Below, piece after piece: positions 8,003 through 15,487 of a stretch of 64,000 bases of DNA. Where the stretch lies: assembly GCF_018613325.1 (NCBI RefSeq), contig NZ_JAGGQJ010000025.1, positions 1-64,000 on the forward strand. Direction: 5' to 3'. The stretch comes from Bacillus sp. ISL-34 (GTDB lineage: Bacteria; Bacillota; Bacilli; Bacillales; DSM-1321). Made by a program: the position numbers and the translations under genes. Each line of letters starts with the position of its first letter. Position 1 is the first letter of the stretch. The notes beneath the pieces were generated by a model. The model made no database searches and was not told the DNA's origin. It saw only the letters and a program-made list of their open reading frames with translations.

Positions 8003-8980
8003 TTATTCTTTAATGAAATCCTTGATGCTTCTTACTGTATCAATGGGACGGACCAACTTTTCGATTTGATCCCTTTTAGGTTCCAAGAACGGTGGCAGAG
8101 ATAACTTTTCCCCAAGCGTTTCATACGGCTCATCCCCCATGAATCCAGGACCATCCGTGGCAAACTCGAATAAAATTTGCGGTGCCACCCGTACGTAAAG
8201 CGACTCAAAAAAGTGACGATCAACATAACCGGACGTATTAAATTGGAAGCTTTCCATTCGTTTGATCCATTCTTCCAGAACGGAACGGTCTTCAACACGG
8301 AAGGCTGTATGGTGAACAGTCCCAAACCCCTGCCGTGCCTGAGGAAGGATCGAATTATGCTCGACGATCACTTGTGCACCATTCCCACCTTCCCCTACTT
8401 CAAATAGGTGAAATGATCCTTCCTTGTCTATTTCTTTGAATAATAGGACTTTTTCCATCATTTCTTTAAAGTAATCGAAGTTGGCGATGCGAATGAAAAT
8501 TGGTCCTAATCCTGTAATGGCATACTCCAGGGGAATAGGTCCTTTTTGCCAAGGTATTCCAGCTGCAACCCCTTCATTATTTTCATCTGAAATCAATTGA
8601 TATTGCTGATCATCAAAATCCACAAAAGAAATGATCTTTTTACCAAATTGTTCTTGGATTCCTGTATTCCCAACTTCTAAGCGGTCGAAGCGCTTAACCC
8701 AATACTCCAATGCCGCATCATTCGGTACACGGAAAGATGTTTTTGAAATCTCATTAGTCCCATGCACTCCTTTGGGAATACCAGGAAAATCGAAGAATGT
8801 CATGTCAGTACCTGGTCCGCCAACATCGTCGGCAAAAAACAGGTGATAGGTTTGGATATCATCTTGGTTAACTGTTTTCTTGACTAAACGCATGCCTAAT
8901 ATATTTGTGAAAAATTCATAATTCTTTTCTGCACTACTTGTTATGGCCGTTACGTGGTGTATACCTTTTAATCCATTCAT
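8003..8980 (-). CDS. Ring-cleaving dioxygenase (VOC/glyoxalase fold), MhqA/MhqO-like
   Basis: 325 aa with two VOC modules. Module 1 starts at GIHHVTAITSSAEKNYEFFT with the metal-binding His; module 2 has GTVHHTAFRVED and, near the end, ILFEFATDGPGF with the metal-binding Glu. This is the pattern of B. subtilis MhqA/MhqE/MhqO, extradiol dioxygenases for hydroquinone-type compounds. The length matches the family (~310-325 aa). AGGAGG-like sequence precedes the ATG. Two MhqR-like operator boxes lie 146-230 bp upstream. No mhqR gene is in the window. Substrate (hydroquinone, catechol or chlorinated forms) is inferred from the family. Confidence 0.88.
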   Translation of the reverse strand: MNGLKGIHHVTAITSSAEKNYEFFTNILGMRLVKKTVNQDDIQTYHLFFADDVGGPGTDMTFFDFPGIPKGVHGTNEISKTSFRVPNDAALEYWVKRFDRLEVGNTGIQEQFGKKIISFVDFDDQQYQLISDENNEGVAAGIPWQKGPIPLEYAITGLGPIFIRIANFDYFKEMMEKVLLFKEIDKEGSFHLFEVGEGGNGAQVIVEHNSILPQARQGFGTVHHTAFRVEDRSVLEEWIKRMESFQFNTSGYVDRHFFESLYVRVAPQILFEFATDGPGFMGDEPYETLGEKLSLPPFLEPKRDQIEKLVRPIDTVRSIKDFIKE

Positions 8981-9125
8981 AAATTATTCCTCCCATTAAA
9001 ACGATTCAATTTTTGGATGTTCAGCTTTTTCATTAATCCCCTATATTTTTCCTTCAAGAAGAATGGCTATTCATTAAAGGGGTTTGATAAGGTTTTACTA
9101 TACTTTTCATTATCTTGAATTAATA

Positions 9126-9143
9126 TATCTTTACTTAAAGATA
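9126..9143. promoter_or_regulatory. MhqR-like operator box 1
   Basis: TATCTTTACTTAAAGATA, 8-bp arms with a CT centre. As remembered, the B. subtilis MhqR box is TATCT-N8-AGATA; this site has exactly that shape and spacing. It lies upstream of the dioxygenase gene. Confidence 0.6.
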
Positions 9144-9192
9144 ATTTATCACGAATACCATTCACTGTCAACAACATTATCTCAAATTAATA

Positions 9193-9210
9193 TATCTCAA
9201 GATCGAAATA
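9193..9210. promoter_or_regulatory. MhqR-like operator box 2
   Basis: TATCT-N8-AAATA, one mismatch from the TATCT-N8-AGATA pattern, with an extra short repeat ATCT-CA-AGAT inside. It lies 67 bp from box 1, in a similar AATTAATATATCT context. Weaker than box 1. The rest of 8981-9439 shows no gene. Confidence 0.4.
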
Positions 9211-9439
9211 ATTACAGCAAAAACACACCACTGTCAATTTTCTTGATTCTAAATATCTTTCGAAAGAATTATGGAAACAGAATATCCATTCTAAAGCAAA
9301 TGCCATTCCAAGCTATAAGTCCGGCAAAGACGATCAATCACTTGTTTTGCAAAATTGAATCAGAGTTAAAGTGTTTCAATACGAAAGCCCCCCAGGTAAA
9401 AACAAAACCTTGACGTGAGGGCTATTTCGTTTTGGTTTC

Positions 9440-10363
9440 TTATTTTACATGACGCAATTCCCCTTGTTTTCCGGAGGAAGAGTTTGTGCCATCTTTTTCT
9501 TTTGACTTCTTAGAAGAAAGGTAAACTCCTGCGAAAATAATCAGCAGGCCAATAATTACATTAGGATTAATCGCTTCCCCAAGCAGAACATAGCCCCAAA
9601 CCATAGCGCTTGCAGGAATAAGGTATGTAACCGTTGCGGCTAATTCGGGGCTGCCATTTTTATTGATGTAGAAATAGATCAGCTGACCGAGCCCAGAGCC
9701 AAAGCACCCAAGACCGACTATGGAGAAAATTGTTAGCGGGTCCATCAACATCACTAGCTTAATCGGCCCTGCCATTAGCATCCCGATCAATCCGATAATG
9801 GCACCCGTGAGCAGCGTAAAGGTAGTAATGACCAATATGCTGGTATTGGAAAGAAATCTTTTCGTAAATTGGCCGGCAAAACCATAACAGGTGGACGCTA
9901 GCAGCATTGTCCCAATCCCTATGAATTCCTTGCCGAAAAGCTGACCGACTTGAAAATCCATCAAAACTAGAATTCCGAAAAAACCGATAAGAATGCCCAT
10001 CCATTGCCGGGCGGTTAAAACATAAGAAAAAATGATAAATCCGATGATCCCCGTCCAGATCGGAGTGGTTGCATTAAGAATCGATGCCGTGCTGCTGTTA
10101 ATCTCTGTTTCACTTAAAGCTATTAAACCCCATGCTAATCCGCAATTGAAGATTCCGACAACGACCAGCGCTTTCCACGGTAATTTCCAGTTGATTTCCC
10201 TGCGCCTCCACCATAAAATGGGAAGCAGAACAACAGCACCCGCCAAACAGCGGAGAAACACAATCCCCCAAATGCCCGCTGGCGGGAGCAGCCACTTCAT
10301 AAAAACAAACGATAACCCCCATATCAAACTAAGACCGATTAAAGCCCCGTATAATCGAAGCAT
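9440..10363 (-). CDS. EamA/DMT-family transporter
   Basis: 307 aa, ten hydrophobic segments in two EamA repeats of five. The first repeat carries LSLIWGLSFVFMKWLLP and the second ends in the lysine-rich tail SSKKSKEKDG. The family exports or imports small metabolites such as amino acids; the substrate cannot be told from sequence. No neighbour shares its strand within a clear operon: the E1 gene pair upstream ends at a strong terminator, and the dioxygenase downstream has its own regulatory region. Confidence 0.85.
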   Translation of the reverse strand: MLRLYGALIGLSLIWGLSFVFMKWLLPPAGIWGIVFLRCLAGAVVLLPILWWRRREINWKLPWKALVVVGIFNCGLAWGLIALSETEINSSTASILNATTPIWTGIIGFIIFSYVLTARQWMGILIGFFGILVLMDFQVGQLFGKEFIGIGTMLLASTCYGFAGQFTKRFLSNTSILVITTFTLLTGAIIGLIGMLMAGPIKLVMLMDPLTIFSIVGLGCFGSGLGQLIYFYINKNGSPELAATVTYLIPASAMVWGYVLLGEAINPNVIIGLLIIFAGVYLSSKKSKEKDGTNSSSGKQGELRHVK

Positions 10364-10786
10364 GATGTTCCCCTTCCTACTTTCTTATTATGACAAACAT
10401 TGTTATGGATTTCATATAAAATCTTGCTATATAAGATGAAATTGAAATTTATTTTCTGCCAAATTCGGTATAGAATAAAAAAACCATGCTTTCTACTGAT
10501 TGCAAAAGACTGTTCGAGAGATACATGCTGCTGCCTTTATCTTGAAGGTAAAACCATCAGTGAAACGATTAAACGAACTGAACCAAACGTTCGCATCTAT
10601 TAATTGTAAATATACCCTTCTGCATATCTTCATGTTTCAACTTAACTGTTCATACTTTTTGGTCAAATTCACGGACATCCTTGGCGATTTCCTTAATTGG
10701 TTTTTCACCGGCATGATCAATCACGGGAACAAACAAAGCATCCCCCATCTGGGGGGATGCTTTGTTTGTTCTATTTTAAGGTTCAT
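10364..10786. other. Intergenic region, no supported gene
   Basis: 423 bp between the EamA gene and bkdAB. Apart from the hairpin at 10727-10771 I see no feature. Two short plus-strand open frames (67 and 96 codons) lack a ribosome site and a recognisable product. Confidence 0.5.
10727..10771. terminator. Strong hairpin terminator after bkdAB
   Basis: A ~20-bp stem (10727-10746 with 10751-10771) and a 4-nt loop, with ATTTT on the plus side. It lies just past the bkdAB stop codon and can stop transcription in both directions. Confidence 0.75.
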
Positions 10787-11770
10787 TTAATAGGCAGCCA
10801 GGTCCCGCAGGGCCTTTTCCACTTTTTCTGGATTCACCATGAAAGATTTCTCCAATGATGGTGAATATGGCATTGCTGGAACATCCGGGCCTGCGAGTCT
10901 CATGATTGGGGCATCGAGATCGAAGAGGCAGTTTTCTGCAATGATTGCCGATACTTCACTAATGATGCTCCCTTCCATATTATCTTCCGTAATCAATAAG
11001 ACTTTTCCCGTTTTAGATGCTGCTTCCATTATGGCTTCTTGATCTAAAGGATAAACGGTTCGTAAATCAAGTATATGTACAGATATGCCATCACTGGCCA
11101 GCCTTTCAGCTGCCTGAAGCGCAAAATGAACACAAAGGCCGTAAGTAATCACTGTAACGTCTTCGCCTTCACGTTTTACATCCGCTTTACCAATGGGTAA
11201 AACATAATCATCATTCGGCACTTCTCCTTTAATAAGGCGATAGGCACGTTTATGTTCAAAGAAAAGGACCGGGTCTTCATCGCGAATGGCAGCCTTCAAT
11301 AACCCTTTTACGTCATAGGGTGTAGAAGGCATGACAATTTTCAGTCCAGGTTGATTGGCAAAAATGGCCTCAACGGATTGTGAATGATATAACGCCCCAT
11401 GTATACCCCCACCGTATGGAGCTCTGATGACGATAGGGCAATGCCAGTCATTATTGGAGCGATAACGGATTTTTGCAGCTTCTGAAATGATTTGGTTGAT
11501 TGCAGGCATGATAAAATCTGCGAATTGCATTTCCGCAATCGGCCTCATTCCATACATGGCCGCGCCGATGCCAACTCCTGCGATTGCGGATTCAGCAAGC
11601 GGTGTATCAATGACACGCTGTTCACCAAATTTTTCGTATAACCCTGAAGTCGCTTTAAAAACGCCGCCTTTTACCCCTACGTCCTCACCTAATACAAATA
11701 CACGGGAATCACGTTCCATTTCTTCCCGCATCGCCATTATCACGGCATCTATATAAGATATCACTGCCAT
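10787..11770 (-). CDS. bkdAB: Branched-chain 2-oxoacid dehydrogenase E1 component, beta subunit
   Basis: 327 aa. The sequence is very close to what I recall of B. subtilis BkdAB/BfmBAB along its whole length, including LGEDVGVKGGVFKATSGLYE, AIAGVGIGAAMYGMRPIAE and HSQSVEAIFANQPGLKIVMP. With the alpha subunit it forms the thiamine-diphosphate E1, which decarboxylates 2-oxoacids from valine, leucine and isoleucine. The products feed branched fatty acid synthesis. The gene follows bkdAA by 12 bp and ends at a strong terminator. No E2 or E3 gene follows, so the complex must borrow these from elsewhere in the genome. Confidence 0.9.
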   Translation of the reverse strand: MAVISYIDAVIMAMREEMERDSRVFVLGEDVGVKGGVFKATSGLYEKFGEQRVIDTPLAESAIAGVGIGAAMYGMRPIAEMQFADFIMPAINQIISEAAKIRYRSNNDWHCPIVIRAPYGGGIHGALYHSQSVEAIFANQPGLKIVMPSTPYDVKGLLKAAIRDEDPVLFFEHKRAYRLIKGEVPNDDYVLPIGKADVKREGEDVTVITYGLCVHFALQAAERLASDGISVHILDLRTVYPLDQEAIMEAASKTGKVLLITEDNMEGSIISEVSAIIAENCLFDLDAPIMRLAGPDVPAMPYSPSLEKSFMVNPEKVEKALRDLAAY

Positions 11771-11782
11771 CTTCTTTCCCCC

Positions 11783-12778
11783 TTACTTACCTGCGTAAAC
11801 GTAATTTGAGAGCGTATCTTCATTTGCAAATGGAGCATTTTCCGCATAATCCGTCGCTTCGTTCACAACTTCCATTATTTCCTCATTCATTTGTTTCTCC
11901 ATTAGATCATCCATGATTCCTGTCGCTTTTAAATAGGCACCAAAAGTAATGATCGAATCTATTTTTTTTGCCTCCAATACTTCATCAGGCGACCTATATT
12001 GACTATCATCATCATCACTTGAATGTGGTGTAAGCCTGTATGAAACCGTCTCGATTAAGCTTGGTCCTTCACCACGCCTTCCTCTCTCGGCCGCTTCTTT
12101 CACCACCCGGTATACTTCGATCGGATCATTTCCATCAACCGTCACCCCTGGCATGCCGTAACCAATGGCCCTGTCGGACACTTTCGCGCAAGCCAATTGC
12201 TTTTCAATCGGGACGGAAATGGCATACTGATTATTTTCGCACATCAAGATGACCGGAAGTTTATGTACACCTGCAAAATTCGCTCCTTCATGGAAATCAC
12301 CTTGGTTTGATGAACCCTCTCCGAATGTAACGAATGAAACAATATCTTTTCCTTCCATTTTTGCAGCGAGTGCAATCCCCACTGCATGTGGCACCTGAGT
12401 GGTAACTGGCGAAGATCCCGTTACGATGCGATTCTTTTTTTGCCCAAAATGCCCAGGCATTTGACGTCCGCCTGAATTTGGATCTTCTGCTTTGGCAAAA
12501 CTGGATAACATTAAATCCCTGGCGGTCATCCCAAACGCGAGCACCACTCCGAGATCCCGATAATAAGGAAGGACATAATCCTTTTCACGATTCAATGCAA
12601 ATGCAGCCCCCACTTGAGCTGCTTCCTGCCCTTGACAAGAAACGACAAATGGAATTTTTCCAGATCTGTTCAACAGCCACATCCGTTCATCAATTCGTCT
12701 TGCCAACAACATAATTCTATACATCTCAAGCACCTGTTCATCACTCAGTCCTGCCTGTAGATGACGGTTTTCAACCAT
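11783..12778 (-). CDS. bkdAA: Branched-chain 2-oxoacid dehydrogenase E1 component, alpha subunit
   Basis: 331 aa. The thiamine-diphosphate motif is present (GEGSSNQGDFHEGANFAGVH ... CENN, residues ~158-188), together with the serine/histidine loop region SYRLTPHSSDDD typical of E1 alpha. It resembles B. subtilis BkdAA and not pyruvate dehydrogenase E1 alpha. It is the first gene of a two-gene operon with bkdAB. In B. subtilis the same genes sit in ptb-bcd-buk-lpdV-bkdAA-bkdAB-bkdB under sigma-54; here the pair stands alone and I found no -24/-12 promoter upstream. It may be a second copy with a special substrate range. Confidence 0.9.
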   Translation of the reverse strand: MVENRHLQAGLSDEQVLEMYRIMLLARRIDERMWLLNRSGKIPFVVSCQGQEAAQVGAAFALNREKDYVLPYYRDLGVVLAFGMTARDLMLSSFAKAEDPNSGGRQMPGHFGQKKNRIVTGSSPVTTQVPHAVGIALAAKMEGKDIVSFVTFGEGSSNQGDFHEGANFAGVHKLPVILMCENNQYAISVPIEKQLACAKVSDRAIGYGMPGVTVDGNDPIEVYRVVKEAAERGRRGEGPSLIETVSYRLTPHSSDDDDSQYRSPDEVLEAKKIDSIITFGAYLKATGIMDDLMEKQMNEEIMEVVNEATDYAENAPFANEDTLSNYVYAGK

Positions 12779-13191
12779 ATGTCATCATCCCTCCTAATAA
12801 TTAAAACTTTTCTCTGTTAAAACCAGGATATCGTCCTCATACTTGCACCTAATTTAAACTGGGGCTCTGTATCACAAATTACCAATCTTTCTTATTAGCT
12901 GTTTGTTTGTCTCGCAAACTTAAATCCTGTTATGTATCTACGGAAGAAAAATTCTTTTATGTATACATGCGCTTGCCATTTAACACCCGTACACTCTCAT
13001 TTGCGTTATCATCTAGTATTATTACCTGGTACTAACTCAATATTATCCTAACACTTTTCATCTCACATTTTCAAGTTAATTTCACTTTGTATGGGTTGTT
13101 TTCACGCGAAAGCCTTGCCTGACTTTAAAACTCATTTTCATATACGCACCTCAGACTAGATAAACACCGGGGTGTTGAAGTTATTTTTTTG

Positions 13192-13220
13192 TTGACTAAG
13201 CGGATAAATAGCTGTAAATT
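13192..13220 (+). promoter_or_regulatory. Promoter of the MarR-ABC exporter operon
   Basis: -35 TTGACT (13192-13197), 17-bp spacer, -10 TAAATT (13215-13220). It is placed 67 bp before the MarR start and followed by an inverted repeat. Confidence 0.65.
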
Positions 13221-13241
13221 AAAATGATTCATAAAATTAAA

Positions 13242-13257
13242 TGTTCGGAATGGAACA
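13242..13257. promoter_or_regulatory. Candidate MarR operator
   Basis: TGTTC-GGAATG-GAACA between the promoter and the MarR start. A MarR repressor bound here would block the whole three-gene operon. Confidence 0.5.
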
Positions 13258-13286
13258 GTTCAAAACAGAAAGAATGGTGAAGTTGA

Positions 13287-13766
13287 GTGGAGGATGAAAA
13301 ACAATTAATGCGTTCCGTACAACTATTGCGTTCATTTTGGAACGTGCAGAAAAATATAATGCGGTTCGTTCAAAAGACAGCCGCAGAAAATGGATTAACA
13401 GTTCCTCAATATTCCATTTTGATGACCATTACCCTTTACAAAGAGACCACTCAAAAAAATGTCGGGGAGAAAACATTTCTTCCAAAAAGCACCTTGAGCC
13501 AAGCGGTCGATGGTCTCGTTCGCGCAGGAATGCTCCATCGTGAGCATGTGGAGGGCAACCGGCGTGAGATTCAGTTGTCAATCACCGACCAGGGGAAAAA
13601 TTTATTAAAAACGATTCATTTTCACGAAGGAAGCATCCACCAAATCTTTCAAACGGCCATTGAAATGCTTTCCGAAGAACAGTTTGAAGAGTTGCTAGAA
13701 ACGCATCTTCAAATTACAAACTTTTTAGAAGCACAAGCAACCGAACAGGGAGAGTGTACAAAATGA
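13287..13766 (+). CDS. MarR-family transcriptional regulator of the ABC exporter operon
   Basis: 159 aa. Winged helix-turn-helix in the middle (QKNVGEKTFLPKSTLSQAVDGLVRAGMLHRE, given in part), wing EGNRREIQLSITDQG, and a C-terminal dimerisation helix. The start is a GTG with a weak GGTGA upstream; an ATG 21 codon positions or fewer downstream has no better ribosome site. Its stop codon overlaps the ATG of the first exporter gene (ATGA), so regulator and exporter are one transcription unit. An inverted repeat before the gene suggests autorepression relieved by the exporter's substrate. Confidence 0.88.
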   Translation: MEDEKQLMRSVQLLRSFWNVQKNIMRFVQKTAAENGLTVPQYSILMTITLYKETTQKNVGEKTFLPKSTLSQAVDGLVRAGMLHREHVEGNRREIQLSITDQGKNLLKTIHFHEGSIHQIFQTAIEMLSEEQFEELLETHLQITNFLEAQATEQGECTK

Positions 13767-15487
13767 TAAAAATACTGAAAAATTTATCCGTTTATAAGTG
13801 GATTGTTTCAGCAGTTATCGGTCTGGTTTTTATTCAGTCCATGTCGGACCTCTTTTTGCCTACACTAATGGCAGATATTATTGACAAAGGCGTCGTTCGA
13901 GGAGACACTCCTTACATTTGGAAAATCGGTGGTTTGATGCTGTTGGTTTCCGCACTTGGCGCTTGTGCATCCATAATCGCAAGCTACTATTCGTCCAAAG
14001 CGGCAATGGGGATGGGACGCGATCTTCGCCTGAGAGTCTTTAATCATGTTGAAAAATTTTCATTACAAGAATTTGATGAGGTCGGTACGGCGTCATTGAT
14101 TACACGGACGACCAATGATATAACACAAGTCCAGCAAGTGGTTATCATGATGCTTCGTATGGTTATCAGTGCACCTATCATGTTAATCGGCGGTGTGATC
14201 ATGGCTGTATCCATGGATGCAAAATTATCCCTTGTCATTGTTGTCACAATGCCTTTATTGATTGGGTCGATCTTGCTTATTCTATATAAAGGTGTGCCCC
14301 TCTTTCAAACGGTGCAAAAACGATTAGACCGGTTGAACCTTGTATTACGAGAAAATTTAACTGGGATTCGCGTCATTCGTGCTTTCAATCGTGAAACACA
14401 AGAGAAAGAACGTCTTAAGAAAGCGAATAAAGAATTGACGGATGTCTCGATCAAAGTCAATAAAATCATGGCCTTCATGATGCCTGTAATGATGCTTGTC
14501 ATGAACTTGACGGTTGTTGGTATCATTTGGTTTGGTGGATTTCGTATTGATAACGGCGGTATGCAGATCGGGGACTTAATGGCATTTATTCAATATGTTA
14601 TGCAAATTATGTTCGCCCTCGTTATGGCATCCATGATGTTCGTTATGGTTCCACGAGCGGCCGTGTCGGCAACAAGGATAAACGAAGTCCTTGACATGAA
14701 ACCTTCATTCCTGGATGAGGGGACAGAAAAGGCAGATCGTGAACACGGTACACTTGAATTTGAACATGTGACGTTCAGTTACCCAGGAGCAGAAGAACCT
14801 GCATTATTGGATATTAGTTTTTCTGCAAATCCTGGTGAAGTCACCGCAATAATCGGTGGAACAGGTTCAGGGAAAACGACGCTCGTCAATTTGATCCCTC
14901 GCTTCTATGATATTTCAAGTGGAACGATTCGCGTCAATGGTGTTGATATTCGTAATTCATCACAAGATGAAGTTCGTTCAAAAATTGGCTTTGTACCACA
15001 AAAGGCCGTCCTCTTTACAGGTACTATCGCTGAAAACATTCGCTTTGGAAAACAAACAGCCACACAAGATGAAGTTGAGCATGCGGCTCGGATCGCGCAA
15101 GCGGAAGATTTTATCAGCAACATGAAAGACGGCTATGAGGCAGAAATCGAACAAGGCGGTTCAAACCTATCGGGAGGGCAAAAACAACGGCTTTCGATTG
15201 CACGGGCACTCATTCGGAAACCCGATATTTATATATTCGATGATAGTTTTTCTGCACTTGACTTCAAGACCGATGCCAACCTTCGCGCTGCCCTGAAAGA
15301 TGAAACGAAAAATTCGACGGTACTGATCGTTGCACAGCGTGTCAGTACGGTCGTGGACGCTGATCGAATCATTGTGTTAGACGAAGGCCACATTGTAGGT
15401 ATGGGAACACACAAAGAGTTGCTAAGTACAAACGACATATACCGTGAAATCGCCCTATCACAGCTCACAGAGGAGGAAATTGCATGA
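13763..15487 (+). CDS. ABC exporter half-transporter with degenerate ATP site (YfiB-like)
   Basis: 574 aa: about six membrane segments (residues ~15-300), then an ATPase domain. Walker A is GGTGSGKTT and the signature is the canonical LSGGQ. Walker B ends IYIFDDSFSALD, with Asp where the catalytic Glu should be, and the H-loop is VAQRVST, with Gln for His. This is the non-hydrolysing partner of a heterodimeric multidrug-type exporter. The ATG at 13763 has AGGGAG about 10 nt upstream and overlaps the MarR stop; a GTG 9 nt earlier is less likely. Its own stop overlaps the next start. Length and order match B. subtilis yfiB-yfiC (573 and 604 aa as I recall). Confidence 0.9.
   Translation: MIKILKNLSVYKWIVSAVIGLVFIQSMSDLFLPTLMADIIDKGVVRGDTPYIWKIGGLMLLVSALGACASIIASYYSSKAAMGMGRDLRLRVFNHVEKFSLQEFDEVGTASLITRTTNDITQVQQVVIMMLRMVISAPIMLIGGVIMAVSMDAKLSLVIVVTMPLLIGSILLILYKGVPLFQTVQKRLDRLNLVLRENLTGIRVIRAFNRETQEKERLKKANKELTDVSIKVNKIMAFMMPVMMLVMNLTVVGIIWFGGFRIDNGGMQIGDLMAFIQYVMQIMFALVMASMMFVMVPRAAVSATRINEVLDMKPSFLDEGTEKADREHGTLEFEHVTFSYPGAEEPALLDISFSANPGEVTAIIGGTGSGKTTLVNLIPRFYDISSGTIRVNGVDIRNSSQDEVRSKIGFVPQKAVLFTGTIAENIRFGKQTATQDEVEHAARIAQAEDFISNMKDGYEAEIEQGGSNLSGGQKQRLSIARALIRKPDIYIFDDSFSALDFKTDANLRAALKDETKNSTVLIVAQRVSTVVDADRIIVLDEGHIVGMGTHKELLSTNDIYREIALSQLTEEEIA

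Larger units (their letters stand above)
12779..13286. other. Divergent intergenic region between bkdAA and the MarR gene
   Basis: 508 bp. It holds the rightward MarR promoter and operator given below, and an inverted repeat AACACC-GG-GGTGTT at 13163-13176, 16 bp upstream of the MarR -35 box. I looked for a sigma-54 (GG-N10-GC) element for bkdAA and found none. Confidence 0.5.

Noticed and set aside
9378-9425. Possible terminator after the EamA gene
   Set aside because: The AGCCC/GGGCT arms are short with mismatches and a long loop, and the T run is weak.
10400-10790. Short plus-strand frames upstream of the bkdAB terminator
   Set aside because: No ribosome site, and they run into the terminator hairpin of the opposite gene.
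12779-13286. Sigma-54 promoter for bkdAA
   Set aside because: A TGGCA word occurs near 12970, but the -12 TTGC is not at the required distance.
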